Positions 1 through 8,623 of a stretch of 64,000 nt of DNA are shown in pieces (position 1 is the stretch's first letter; each line of letters starts with the position of its first letter). Under the pieces are notes generated by a model. The model saw only the letters and a program-made list of their open reading frames with translations. It was not told where the DNA came from and did no database searches. The DNA comes from Verrucomicrobiaceae bacterium (GTDB lineage: Bacteria > Verrucomicrobiota > Verrucomicrobiia > Verrucomicrobiales > Verrucomicrobiaceae): NCBI GenBank assembly GCA_016795485.1, contig JAEUHM010000061.1, positions 29,717 through 93,716 on the forward strand. The letters run 5' to 3'. The position numbers were made by a program, and so were the translations under genes.

Positions 1-30
1 TCGTAGGTTCGAACCCTACCATCGGAGCCA
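1..30 (+). tRNA. 3' end of a tRNA, probably tRNA-Asn (partial)
   Basis: Visible are a T-arm (stem GTAGG/CCTAC around TTCGAAC, 3-19), a seven-base acceptor 3' strand CATCGGA (20-26), discriminator G27 and an encoded CCA (28-30). The implied 5' acceptor strand is TCCGATG. A TCC start with a G discriminator is the pattern of bacterial tRNA-Asn, so Asn is the best guess, but the anticodon lies outside the window. Confidence 0.6.
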
Positions 31-47
31 ATTTTGTTTCTCGATCA

Positions 48-72
48 GCCCGCCCTCCAAGCGGGCTTTTTT
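48..72 (+). terminator. Rho-independent terminator after the tRNA
   Basis: A perfect 6-bp stem GCCCGC/GCGGGC with a seven-base loop is followed by six T residues, 18 bases after the tRNA CCA end. Confidence 0.85.
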
Positions 73-245
73 GTGCACTCGGCCTCAGACTTGGTCCGCT
101 TGCTGCTTCCCATCGAAAGTCCGGGCATACCGGTGAACGCAACCGCCGCTCTGTGACTTCGTGGTTGGATAAACAGGGCGGGTTCACTCGCTCGGCGGGA
201 CTTGGTTGGGTCCCGCCGGGCTCCCAACTCGCTGGAAATCGACTC

Positions 246-974
246 TTACCTCAAAATGATCGGAGGCGGGACGATTTTGATGCCTTGCCCACCCAGCGGC
301 TGCCCCTTCGTCTCCTCAATTGTATCAACGAGGCCGTTTTTGAAGCTTACAGCGAGGCATCCCGTCTCCACCTTCACGTAGATGACACTTTGCACCAGTT
401 GCCCATACGCATCGCGTCCCGTCATCACCTGCGGAACTTTTTCAAAAATGGCATACTCAAATCGCTCTTCACGCCCGGCGAGCGTGATCTTTGTATTTTT
501 GCGTGTTGGCTTACCCAAGGACTGTTCTACCTCATCAGCAGTCATCCCGAGAGCTACCTGATGATCAGCAATGAGTTGCCCAATTTGAATCTGCCTCTCG
601 TAGAGCGCCTTAAGCTTCTTGGGAAGATCTGGGTCTTGAGAAAGCACATCCGTCATGTGCATCCATCCAGCTGTATCACCATGAGCAGCACGTCCCCGCA
701 CACGATAAGCGGTGTCTGACATGGCTACCAAGGTCACTGGAGTGCCCGCATTCATTGTACCCAGCACCCGATCCAAAGCTGAGGAGTAATAGATGTAGCT
801 TTGTTTTGCCACCGTGAGCCTCACACTCATCCCGCGCATGCCTTCCAGACTCAGTGTGCCTGGCTCCGTGGCCAGTCCAGATTGGCGCTGAGGTAATGCC
901 GCCAGCCCTGAGCAACCAAGCGCCACCAGAACGCATCCGAAAACAAGGGCTTGGCTCAAGGATGCAGTTTTCAT
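246..974 (-). CDS. Secreted or lipoprotein SH3b-like protein of unknown function
   Basis: This 242-residue protein starts with a hydrophobic signal sequence ending in LVALGC, an imperfect lipobox, so it may be a lipoprotein. Residues about 48-110 look like a bacterial SH3 (SH3b) fold, with a GTPVTLVAMS-type strand and a GWMHM strand. Residues about 140-160 (MTADEVEQSLGKPTR) resemble the BamE/SmpA-OmlA helix-turn motif. It lies 13 bases downstream of the gene at 988-1869 on the same strand, so the two are probably co-transcribed. The domain reading is by eye and no specific role can be assigned. Confidence 0.75.
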   Translation of the reverse strand: MKTASLSQALVFGCVLVALGCSGLAALPQRQSGLATEPGTLSLEGMRGMSVRLTVAKQSYIYYSSALDRVLGTMNAGTPVTLVAMSDTAYRVRGRAAHGDTAGWMHMTDVLSQDPDLPKKLKALYERQIQIGQLIADHQVALGMTADEVEQSLGKPTRKNTKITLAGREERFEYAIFEKVPQVMTGRDAYGQLVQSVIYVKVETGCLAVSFKNGLVDTIEETKGQPLGGQGIKIVPPPIILR

Positions 975-987
975 GACACGATCGAGT

Positions 988-1869
988 TCACAGACCGGGA
1001 GGACGCTCGCCTATCGACTTCGGTTTGGCTTTGTTCATCGCGGCACGTTCCGCAGCAGGGTCGAAGACAAATCCACCTCTTCGGACCACATCATTCTCCG
1101 CAGTGAGGAAGAGCTTCGGACGGTCAGCATCCGCTTCTCTGAGCATCGTCTGGCTCTCGAGCTGCCCATCGGGGCGGATGACGCAGTAGCGGTAGATCGT
1201 GGGAGCAGTCAAAAACATCACGTGCAGGTTATTGTTCCGATCCAGTGTGTATTGCGGTTCGCGGAACAACGTTAGTGTGCCCAGTTGATACGTCAGCAGC
1301 ATCCCACCCGAAAGCTCATCCACGATGCGGATGTAAAGATACGACCGATTGAAGTCCTGATGCTGTAACAGCACGTACTTCCGGGTCCTGCCAGCATCTG
1401 GGAAGCCAGGAGGCACGCCAAACGAGAGTGGCTTGCAAAGTTGGGCACCCTCAAGCACCTGAACCCGAGCGCGATTCGACTCATAAAACTGACCCGAAGG
1501 CCCAAAGTAGACGAGCGCTTTAATGCCGTAGTGACCCTGCTCCATGACATATTTTGCCGTAACGGACACCTTCCGCCTTAGCGTCTGTCCAGCGGGGAAC
1601 ACGCTCGGTTTTGTGTCATCCGTATGCACGGCGGACAGATTCCGCTCCGTGGCGTCAGTGATTTCAAAACTTAACCATCCCTGCCCTTTGGGGCCGCCAG
1701 TAATGAAGTCCGTACCTGATCGGTTCGTCACTGTCACCGTAGCAGACACTGCTTCCTGAACGATGTGCTGAGTCTTGTCCAGCTCCAGCGAGACCTGAAG
1801 CTGGGCCGCAACAGGACCGCAGCAGATCATCATCAGGGCAATGGGCAAGAATCGCGATAAACGGAGCAT
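988..1869 (-). CDS. Secreted hypothetical protein with N-terminal Ig-like region
   Basis: The start at 1869 is chosen because a classic signal peptide begins there (MLRLSRFLPIALMMICCG, then AQ); the reading frame is open 41 codons further upstream but that part looks non-coding. The mature protein opens with a beta-rich stretch like an intracellular-proteinase-inhibitor/Ig fold (LELDKTQHIVQEAVSATVTV, then a SFEI strand). It continues with a region rich in aromatic and hydrophobic strands, and its last 30 residues are basic and low-complexity. About 293 residues. Probably first gene of a two-gene unit with the SH3b-like gene. Function unknown. Confidence 0.7.
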   Translation of the reverse strand: MLRLSRFLPIALMMICCGPVAAQLQVSLELDKTQHIVQEAVSATVTVTNRSGTDFITGGPKGQGWLSFEITDATERNLSAVHTDDTKPSVFPAGQTLRRKVSVTAKYVMEQGHYGIKALVYFGPSGQFYESNRARVQVLEGAQLCKPLSFGVPPGFPDAGRTRKYVLLQHQDFNRSYLYIRIVDELSGGMLLTYQLGTLTLFREPQYTLDRNNNLHVMFLTAPTIYRYCVIRPDGQLESQTMLREADADRPKLFLTAENDVVRRGGFVFDPAAERAAMNKAKPKSIGERPPGL

Positions 1870-2007
1870 GGTAGTTTTGTTTTTGGGGGTATTATCGGGA
1901 GGATACCCCCGGCTAGCCCAAAAAAGAAGCGCGAAATACATCCCAGCACCTGCCCCGGCTATTTGTGGAGATTGACGATCCCCACCAGCCATTCAACCCT
2001 GCCCTCC

Positions 2008-2373
2008 ATGGACATCACCCGCACCCAATGCCCCTTCTGCGAGTTTCCCTTGCAGACCGCAGGCCAAGTGTGCCCCAAGTGCGGCGAAACCTCCCGAGGG
2101 CAGGCCATTCTCGGCCTTCTAGAAGTCGATGTTGCCCACAGTGGCGAAACTTGGGACATGGCGCATGAGAAGATCATCATCGCAGTCGATCGGGGCATCT
2201 TGCTCGGCCACAGCGGTGTAAAGATCATCCACGGTTGGGGCGCATCCACTGGCAAATCCGTCATCTCCGGTCGCGCCATCCGCCTTCTCGAGTCCCTAGC
2301 GGGTCGCACCGGCGGCAAACTCACCAAAGACCGCCACAATCCAGGAGCCCACATCCTCTGGCTGAATCGGTGA
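2008..2373 (+). CDS. Zinc-ribbon plus Smr-domain protein
   Basis: Starting at ATG 2008 gives a 121-residue protein. It opens with a CPFC...CPKC zinc ribbon (residues about 8-28), followed by a compact Smr-like domain: VDVAHSG in place of the usual LDLHG, an amphipathic helix, and VKIIHGWGASTG matching the Smr IIHGxGxG signature. Smr domains are nucleic-acid endonuclease or binding modules found in MutS2 and in stand-alone proteins. The longer frame back to 1963 lacks homology-like sequence and was not used. It is divergent from the 988-1869 gene. Confidence 0.75.
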   Translation: MDITRTQCPFCEFPLQTAGQVCPKCGETSRGQAILGLLEVDVAHSGETWDMAHEKIIIAVDRGILLGHSGVKIIHGWGASTGKSVISGRAIRLLESLAGRTGGKLTKDRHNPGAHILWLNR

Positions 2374-2476
2374 TAGCGTAACCAAAGCCGGTCTTAAGGA
2401 TCACAGACAGCTTGATACGCCGGTGAGATGAATCTCGCATTGCACCGGGGTCTTAGCCGCGGAAAGTAGGCGTAGA

Positions 2477-3010
2477 ATGTCCAAAATCATCCTGGGAGTC
2501 ACGGGTTCTATCGCTGCTTACAAGGCTGCGGATCTTGCGAGCCAGCTTGTGAAGCTGGAGCATGAGGTGACTTGTGTTTTGACCAAAGAAGCCTTGGAGT
2601 TCATCACACCTCTCACATTACAAACCCTTTCGAGACGCCCGGTGATCTCGGACCTGTTCGCTGAGAAAGATGGCTGGCAGCCAGGGCATATTCAGCTTGC
2701 TGACTCGGCAGATTTGTTGCTCATCGCACCCGCGACAGCGAATGTCATCGCCTCGATGGCGCATGGGTTTGCCAACGATGCCCTGACGGCGATTGCGCTG
2801 GCGACAAGGGCCAAGATTTTGGTAGCTCCGGCTATGAATGGCAAAATGTGGCAGCACCGCGCTACTCAAGCGAATGTGGCAACACTCAAGTCCTGGGGCG
2901 TGGAGTTCATCGAGCCGGCAGAAGGCTTGCTGGCGTGTGGGTATGAGGGTGTGGGTAGGCTGGCACCGGTGGAGGAGATTGTGGAACGCGTGAGGGATAC
3001 TTTGAAATGA
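2477..3010 (+). CDS. coaC: Phosphopantothenoylcysteine decarboxylase
   Basis: CoaC-type flavoprotein of 177 residues. It removes CO2 from 4'-phosphopantothenoylcysteine to give 4'-phosphopantetheine in coenzyme A synthesis. Family landmarks seen: the N-terminal GVTGSIAAYKA flavin-binding turn, the APATANVIASMAHG segment with the catalytic His, the PAMNGKMW substrate motif and the ACG.EGVGRLA segment with the active-site Cys. In most bacteria this is the N-terminal half of a fused CoaBC; here it stands alone and overlaps coaB by four bases (ATGA), so translation is probably coupled. Confidence 0.95.
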   Translation: MSKIILGVTGSIAAYKAADLASQLVKLEHEVTCVLTKEALEFITPLTLQTLSRRPVISDLFAEKDGWQPGHIQLADSADLLLIAPATANVIASMAHGFANDALTAIALATRAKILVAPAMNGKMWQHRATQANVATLKSWGVEFIEPAEGLLACGYEGVGRLAPVEEIVERVRDTLK

Positions 3011-3669
3011 AGATTCTCATCACGGCAGGACCCACTCGTGAGCCGCTCGATCCGGTGAGGTTCATCAGCAATCGCTCTTCAGGACGGATGGGCTATGCGC
3101 TCGCTCTCGCCGCAGTAGAGCGGGGGCATGAGGTTGTGCTTGTTTCTGGTCCGGTCGAGCTTTCGGCACCTTCTGGTGTCGCTGTGGTGAGAGTGACTAC
3201 TGCTCAGGAAATGCATGAGGCAGTTAGGGCTCGCATCAAGGATCAGCATGTGGGCATTTTTGCAGCAGCGGTGGCGGATTATCGGCCCGTGCGGATGGAG
3301 GAGCAGAAGATCAAGAAGGGCGCAAGCCGGATGACGCTGGAGCTGGAGAAGACGCCTGACATTCTCGGCTCTGCGCGTTCGGTTTTCGGCTTCAAGGGTG
3401 TGCTTATTGGGTTTGCGGCTGAGACGGAGAACCTCGTGGCAAATGCTACTCAGAAGATGACCCGGAAAATGTGCGACTTGGTGGTGGCTAACCATGTGGG
3501 CGGCCCTGACTCCGCTTTTGACAGCGACATGAACGAAATCACCATTTGCACTCCTCAACTGCCACCTCAGCCATTCCGGAGGGAGACCAAAGTGGAAGTT
3601 GCGCGCTTGATTGTTGAGCGCGCTGAGGAGATGGCAGTGCGAAAGTTTGGAAAGACGACCCCTTCATGA
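3007..3669 (+). CDS. coaB: Phosphopantothenate-cysteine ligase
   Basis: CoaB, 220 residues, joins cysteine to 4'-phosphopantothenate. Hallmarks are the N-terminal ILITAGPTREPLDPVRFISN, the SSGRMGYALA nucleotide-site segment, AAAVADYRP and KIKKG in the ligase site, and the GFAAETE strand. It corresponds to the C-terminal half of the usual CoaBC fusion. It overlaps coaC (3007-3010) and the next gene (3666-3669), each through ATGA, making a tight three-gene unit. The final step of the pathway, coaE, is also in this window (15329-15928). Confidence 0.95.
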   Translation: MKILITAGPTREPLDPVRFISNRSSGRMGYALALAAVERGHEVVLVSGPVELSAPSGVAVVRVTTAQEMHEAVRARIKDQHVGIFAAAVADYRPVRMEEQKIKKGASRMTLELEKTPDILGSARSVFGFKGVLIGFAAETENLVANATQKMTRKMCDLVVANHVGGPDSAFDSDMNEITICTPQLPPQPFRRETKVEVARLIVERAEEMAVRKFGKTTPS

Positions 3670-4424
3670 TCAAAGACCTCCTCGATACAGCAGTAGAAGC
3701 CGCCCGGGCCGCCGGGAAGTTCATTCACGATAACTTTGGGACGGAACTGACCGTCAACGAAATGAAGAAGTATGACATCAAGTTGGAGCTTGATGTGAAG
3801 AGCCAGGAAATGATCACGAAGATCATCCTTGATCGATTTCCTGACCACGCGGTGCTTGGCGAGGAAGGGGATACTGGTGGGGACGGAGAGATCGAGTGGA
3901 TCGTGGACCCGATAGACGGCACGGTGAACTACTTCTTTGGCATCCCGCACTACTGTGTGTCGATCGCTGCACGCCGGAAGGGCAGTGAAGAGATCATTCT
4001 GGGTGTGATTTTTGATCCTTCACAAGATGAGCTTTGGACGGTTGCCGAGGGGATTGCTCCAACATTGAATGGGCGTCCAATTAAGTGCAGTGATCGCGCC
4101 GATATGTCCGAGTGCGTGGTCACGGTAGGCTTTAGCAAAAGCAAGGAGAGCCTGGACGCCGGATTTGAGCGCTACAAGCGGATATCTTACAATGTGCGGA
4201 AGACACGGATGCTCGGAAGTGCGGCCTTGGCCATGGCCTACATCGCCACGGGTCGACTCGATGCCTACGTGGAAGAACAAATCAGCCTCTGGGACATTGC
4301 CGCTGGGAAGATGCTGGTGGAGAAAGGCGGGGGCAAAGTGCACCTGGAGCCCGGAAAGGCAAAAGCGGGCACGATGTTCATCTGTGCCACGAATGGGCGG
4401 ATCGGGATCGAGCCTTATCTATAA
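3666..4424 (+). CDS. Inositol-1-monophosphatase family phosphatase (SuhB-like)
   Basis: A 252-residue Mg2+/Li+-sensitive phosphatase of the IMPase family. Metal-ligand motifs are present: GEEG (E66-E67), WIVDPIDGTVNY (D81, D84, G85, T86) and LWDIAAG (D210). Length and motif order are typical for inositol monophosphatase/SuhB, although 3'(2'),5'-bisphosphate nucleotidases share these motifs and the exact substrate cannot be read off. Translationally coupled to coaB by ATGA, so presumably expressed with the CoA genes. Confidence 0.88.
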   Translation: MIKDLLDTAVEAARAAGKFIHDNFGTELTVNEMKKYDIKLELDVKSQEMITKIILDRFPDHAVLGEEGDTGGDGEIEWIVDPIDGTVNYFFGIPHYCVSIAARRKGSEEIILGVIFDPSQDELWTVAEGIAPTLNGRPIKCSDRADMSECVVTVGFSKSKESLDAGFERYKRISYNVRKTRMLGSAALAMAYIATGRLDAYVEEQISLWDIAAGKMLVEKGGGKVHLEPGKAKAGTMFICATNGRIGIEPYL

Positions 4425-4641
4425 AGGCAGTATTCGAGTATTGGAAGGCCGTCCCGTTGACCGGTTCGAGATAAGGTTCAGGTAACCATTCCGGCATCAT
4501 CTTTATGGAGATAGTTTCGAAGTTTTGCATGTATCTAGCCAATCTTAGAATGATGAATCGTGAGTTGCACAATATTTGGTTAGACACTAGGTCCATGGTG
4601 CCTAGTTTGGCATCTGGTCGCGAGTTGTTGTTGAGATCTGA

Positions 4642-5313
4642 ATGCGACCAGTGTTTAGGAATGAACAAGACTCGCATCATTTCATTATGCCAAGCCCTCT
4701 AGAACCAAGTGTTGTTGGCTGCAGATTTGATTCACCACAGGGTATGTGCGTTATGACTTTGCTCATGGTACTCAGGCAGTATAGGGGCCCGAGAACGAAA
4801 GCAGATGTGATCGATGCCATTAAGCTTGAAGGATGGTTTGATTTGCTGCCCGAAGATCTTCGGCGCTATCCTCAAGGGAACTCGAATGAACCTCGATGGG
4901 TCACACTGGTCTGCTGGGCAAGAAATCTGTGCGCGGACCATGGCTTGATCTCTCGTGATCAACGAGACGCTTGGGAAAGCACGACCGAGGGAAAAAACCA
5001 GGCTGTTAAGATCAGCCAACATTTCCGGGAGAACATTGCTGATTTGAGGAAGTGCTGGTGGTGGAAGCCCGAAAAGAAACGTGAATTAAATCCGGGCTAC
5101 ACACCGAGTAGCGGGGATGCCCTGCGGCCGCCATACGTCTATGAAGACTCAATTCCAATTTTCCGCAGAAGTGTGAGAGGTCGGGAGGGTAATCGTGCTT
5201 CCGACGAAAGACTCGCCAAGCTATTGGCAGAATACAGGAACCCAAACACGACCGTTGAACGACGAGATCGTTTGAGAGAAGTTTTAGAGCTGTCTTTTCC
5301 CGAAGGACCGTAA
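4642..5313 (+). CDS. Orphan protein with Mrr-N-like winged-helix region
   Basis: A 223-residue protein. Residues about 38-110 resemble the N-terminal winged-helix of Mrr-type restriction proteins: a 'TLLMVLRQYRGPRTKADVIDAI' like stretch, an acidic linker, then a WVTLVCWARNLCADHGLIS stretch matching the 'NRVGWARxYLKKAGLL' pattern and an ESTTEGK turn. No nuclease catalytic domain follows; the C-terminal half is basic and low in recognisable motifs. The start is uncertain (Met at 4687 is an alternative). The 217 bases upstream and the gene itself are more AT-rich than their neighbours, hinting at acquisition. Confidence 0.6.
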   Translation: MRPVFRNEQDSHHFIMPSPLEPSVVGCRFDSPQGMCVMTLLMVLRQYRGPRTKADVIDAIKLEGWFDLLPEDLRRYPQGNSNEPRWVTLVCWARNLCADHGLISRDQRDAWESTTEGKNQAVKISQHFRENIADLRKCWWWKPEKKRELNPGYTPSSGDALRPPYVYEDSIPIFRRSVRGREGNRASDERLAKLLAEYRNPNTTVERRDRLREVLELSFPEGP

Positions 5314-5467
5314 GTTGGAGTCATGGGCACTACCCTTTCCTGGTCGCATTCAGCATAATCCGTCCTCTTTCGCGCTGTTCTCTATACCAAACAAGCGCGT
5401 CAAGTTTCGCACAATCATTGCCGTCACAGGGTTGATTCTCGAGGTTGGGCTGATCGTTTGTGGTGGG

Positions 5468-6262
5468 ATGCATTGTAAGTTTCTTGGCTCTGGGGTTCTT
5501 TTGTTTGCGTGTGGGATGCTGTCTCACGCCGCAGAGCCTTTTGAGTTGGACTTCAACCGCTACCTACAGGGCAAATACGTTTACGAGCGGAACTGTATCG
5601 TCTGCCACGGTGCTCGTGGAGACGGGAAGGGAGAGATGGCCGCGAACTTGGTGCCGAGGCCGCGGTCGTTCCGAGAGGGGATGTTCAAGTTTCGGACTAC
5701 ACCAGCGGGGAAGCTACCGACGGATGATGATTTGCGTCATACGATCCGGTTTGGACTCTCAGGAACGGCGATGGGGATGTTTTCCCAACTGGCTGATGAG
5801 GATGTGGAGGCCGTGATCATGTATGTGAAGTCGTTTTCCCGTCAGTGGCGAAAGCCTGAGAACTATGGGGAGCCGATAACTGTGCCGACGGCACCAAGCT
5901 GGTTGGGCAAGCCGGAGCGGGTGAAATCGGGCGGAGTGTTGTTTGGAGTCCATTGCGCTGGCTGCCATGGACCGAGTGGAAGAGGAGATGGCCCAGCGGT
6001 GCCCGGGCTGAAGGACTTCTGGAACCATCCGGGCCGTCCGTCCGATCTGAGGCAGCCGCATTTGCGTTGCGGTGACCGTGCGGAGGACATGTACCGAGTG
6101 CTAATGACGGGCTTGAACGGTACTGCGATGGTGAGTTTTGAGGGTGTGCTTACGGCTGACCAACGCTGGGAGATTATCGGCTGGCTGTTGACGCAACGCC
6201 TGCCACCCGTTGCCACTTTGGGCGCTGGACCGCCTAGATCTGCCGGTAAACCTGTCCAATGA
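5468..6262 (+). CDS. Periplasmic dihaem cytochrome c
   Basis: The ATG at 5468 is taken as start because it opens a signal peptide (MHCKFLGSGVLLFACGMLSHA). Two haem c attachment sites follow, CIVCH (C43/C46/H47) and CAGCH (C163/C166/H167), each in a separate cytochrome c domain with GRGDG-type loops and a Met-rich region (TAMGMF; TAMVSF) able to supply axial ligands. The protein of 264 residues is likely a soluble periplasmic electron carrier. No oxidase or reductase gene adjoins it, so its partner is unknown. Confidence 0.85.
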   Translation: MHCKFLGSGVLLFACGMLSHAAEPFELDFNRYLQGKYVYERNCIVCHGARGDGKGEMAANLVPRPRSFREGMFKFRTTPAGKLPTDDDLRHTIRFGLSGTAMGMFSQLADEDVEAVIMYVKSFSRQWRKPENYGEPITVPTAPSWLGKPERVKSGGVLFGVHCAGCHGPSGRGDGPAVPGLKDFWNHPGRPSDLRQPHLRCGDRAEDMYRVLMTGLNGTAMVSFEGVLTADQRWEIIGWLLTQRLPPVATLGAGPPRSAGKPVQ

Positions 6263-6323
6263 GGTAGGGGCGATGGAAGGATTGGCTTGGGAATCGATGG
6301 GCGATCATGTATGCTCCGGCAAA

Positions 6324-6839
6324 ATGAAGGCACTTCTTTTTGCGTTGTTGGCGGTCGCTGCGTGTGCGGCTGAGGTCAAGGATTTGAGCAATCACTTTCT
6401 GTTGAAGCACTATGTGGGGAAGTGGGAGGCTTCTGGGACGCTCAAAAATCAGCAGGGGAATGATGTAGAGATCTCTGAGGAGTGGACGGGTCGTGTGGAA
6501 GGCCCCGGTACGTTTGTGCTGGCCGGTAACCGCACGTTTAACGGGGAGACGCAGTCGTTCACCTGGACGCTGACGCATAACCCTGCCACGGACAGCTTTG
6601 AGGCGATGCTGCTAGGCCAGGATGGGAATCAATTGCGATTTGAAGCCCAGTTCTCTGAATCAGAAATGACGCTTGAGCTGAAGGCGGTGACAGGGAATGG
6701 TAATGGTTCGATCACGGTGCTGGATCGATTGAAGGGTGAATCGAAGGATGAAATTGAGAGTGAAGTGACCTTCATAGGTGATGGGGGGGAGACAACGCTT
6801 CAGGGAAAGATTCTGCACAAGCGCCTGAAGACGGCGTGA
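6324..6839 (+). CDS. Small secreted protein, DUF1579-like lipocalin-type
   Basis: The ATG at 6324 starts a clear signal peptide (MKALLFALLAVAACAAE). The 171-residue product has YVGKWEASGTL, EWTGRVEGPGTF and FTWTLTHNPATDSFEAMLLG strands, a repeated beta pattern like small lipocalin/DUF1579-type extracytoplasmic proteins. The assignment is by pattern only. It starts 61 bases after the cytochrome gene on the same strand and could be co-transcribed with it. Confidence 0.65.
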   Translation: MKALLFALLAVAACAAEVKDLSNHFLLKHYVGKWEASGTLKNQQGNDVEISEEWTGRVEGPGTFVLAGNRTFNGETQSFTWTLTHNPATDSFEAMLLGQDGNQLRFEAQFSESEMTLELKAVTGNGNGSITVLDRLKGESKDEIESEVTFIGDGGETTLQGKILHKRLKTA

Positions 6840-6921
6840 TGCTTTTGCTTGCCAAGAAGGGGATTCCTCGGAGAATCGGCGCTCGGCAGATGCCTGGGAG
6901 GCGAAGCTGAGGATTGATCAC

Positions 6922-7869
6922 ATGAAAAAAACCGCTGTTGTAACTGGCGCCGCTGGCTTCCTGGGCTCGCATTTGACGGACCGTCTGCTCGCAGAGGATT
7001 ATCGTGTCATCGGCATCGACAATTTGTTAACGGGCAACACTCGTAACATTGAGCATCTGGCGGGGAACGCGGATTTTCAGTTCATCAAGCATGATGTGAC
7101 GAACTATATTTACCTGCCCGGTGCGGTGGATTTGGTCTTCCATATGGCATCTCCTGCAAGCCCTATCGATTATTTGCAGTTGCCGATTCAGACTTTGAAA
7201 GTGGGCTCGCTGGGGACTCACAATGCGCTGGGGCTGGCTAAAGCCAAAAGCGCGAGGTTCCTGCTAGCATCCACTAGCGAGTGCTATGGCGATCCGCTGG
7301 TGCATCCCCAAAAAGAAGATTACTGGGGCAATGTGAATCCGATCGGCCCTCGTGGTGTCTACGATGAAGCAAAGAGGTTCGCCGAGGCGATGACGATGGC
7401 TTACCACCGGTATCACAAAGTGGACACGAAGATCGTAAGGATTTTCAACACCTATGGACCAAGGATGAGGCTGGAAGATGGACGAGTGGTACCAGCATTT
7501 ATTGGGCAGGCATTGCAGGGGCACGCGCTGACGGTTTTTGGCGATGGCAGCCAAACGAGGAGCTTTTGTTATGTGTCTGATCTGATCGACGGGATTTTCC
7601 GGCTCTCGCAGAGCGACTATCATGAACCGGTGAACATAGGAAACCCGGCTGAGATGACGGTGATTGAGTTCGCCCGGGAGATATTAAAAATAACCGGAAT
7701 TAATGCCCCGATAGAACATCGCCCGCTGCCAGTGGATGATCCAAAAGTGAGGCAACCGGACATTTCTTTGGCACGTCGGGTGCTCGGATGGGAGCCAAAA
7801 GTCACATTCGATGTGGGTATTCGCAAAACTTTGGAATATTTTAGACACTTTCTTTCACTCCCGTCTTGA
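6922..7869 (+). CDS. uxs: UDP-glucuronate decarboxylase (UDP-xylose synthase)
   Basis: An extended short-chain dehydrogenase of 315 residues. The NAD-binding TGAAGFLGSH is at residues 8-17, and the catalytic set T118, E120, Y147 and K151 (YDEAK) lies in the STSECYG and YDEAKRFAEA contexts. The GPRGVYDEAKR and NTYGPRM signatures are those of UXS, which turns UDP-glucuronate into UDP-xylose, rather than of dTDP-glucose dehydratase. UDP-xylose could feed the polysaccharide locus further along the window; that link is inference. Confidence 0.88.
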   Translation: MKKTAVVTGAAGFLGSHLTDRLLAEDYRVIGIDNLLTGNTRNIEHLAGNADFQFIKHDVTNYIYLPGAVDLVFHMASPASPIDYLQLPIQTLKVGSLGTHNALGLAKAKSARFLLASTSECYGDPLVHPQKEDYWGNVNPIGPRGVYDEAKRFAEAMTMAYHRYHKVDTKIVRIFNTYGPRMRLEDGRVVPAFIGQALQGHALTVFGDGSQTRSFCYVSDLIDGIFRLSQSDYHEPVNIGNPAEMTVIEFAREILKITGINAPIEHRPLPVDDPKVRQPDISLARRVLGWEPKVTFDVGIRKTLEYFRHFLSLPS

Positions 7870-7940
7870 TGCAGCCCCCCGAAGTCTGCTAAATCCTTTG
7901 TTGCACTGATTTTCTCAAGCGCCCTTTTCCCAAAAATCCC

Positions 7941-8555
7941 ATGAAATACTCCATAGTCGCCGCGTGTGTTGCAGCCCTGCTGTCAGGCTTCGTGTCTGCT
8001 CAAACTCCAAACCAGGAGATTCGCGTCAAGAAGGCCAAGGTGGAAGTTTCCACTCAAATGACGCCGATCATCCAAGCAGCAGGGGTGACTGAGAAGCGGT
8101 GGAAGCCAAAAACGTGGCTGGAGTTGGACACTGAGTTTGACGTAGACCTTGCGCGAGCTCTCGGGGGTGATGATGCTTCCTACGGTTCGTTGGCCATCCA
8201 ATATTTTATAGCGACTTCTGGAAGGTCAAAGGACGGCAAGGTGATCGTCCTGTCGGGCACGATCAACTACATTAACATTCCTGCAGGAGAGAACCACGCG
8301 CTCGCATTTGTGACTCCAGCAGCACTGAAGCGTGCGCTGAAAAAAGAGGACGGCGGAAAAGGGGATGTAATTGCGCACGCAGTGGTGATCGGAGGAGGAG
8401 GTGCGGAGCCGCTGGCGGTCATCAACACCCAAAATGGCAAGTGGTGGGAAGACACCAATAAGTTTGAGATCCTCGACAACACGGTGATACCTAAAGCTAA
8501 GACTCCATTTACCGTGCTATGGGGTGATTACGATCTCCAATCGGAAGCGAAGTAA
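7941..8555 (+). CDS. Pilus-locus secreted protein, Amuc_1102-like
   Basis: A 204-residue protein with a signal peptide (MKYSIVAACVAALLSGFVSA) and a beta-rich body. It lies first in a five-gene block whose order matches Amuc_1102 to Amuc_1098 of Akkermansia muciniphila. The Amuc_1102 protein is reported to have an immunoglobulin-like fold related to archaeal type IV pilus proteins. Size, position and signal peptide fit that family; the match is from memory of the locus and not an alignment. It is 68 bases upstream of the PilM-like gene. Confidence 0.75.
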   Translation: MKYSIVAACVAALLSGFVSAQTPNQEIRVKKAKVEVSTQMTPIIQAAGVTEKRWKPKTWLELDTEFDVDLARALGGDDASYGSLAIQYFIATSGRSKDGKVIVLSGTINYINIPAGENHALAFVTPAALKRALKKEDGGKGDVIAHAVVIGGGGAEPLAVINTQNGKWWEDTNKFEILDNTVIPKAKTPFTVLWGDYDLQSEAK

Positions 8556-8623
8556 CCCACAAGAGGCTCACTTAGCATCATAGATGGCTCGGCGGGCACG
8601 TAACGAATCAATCAAAAACCTTC

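Noticed and set aside
153..719. 188-codon plus-strand open frame near the left edge
   Set aside because: Overlaps the minus-strand SH3b-like gene, which has a signal sequence and domain-like features; the plus frame has none.
2477..3669. A frameshifted coaBC fusion
   Set aside because: Both halves have complete N- and C-termini and the junction is a regular ATGA overlap, so two genes are more likely than a sequencing error.
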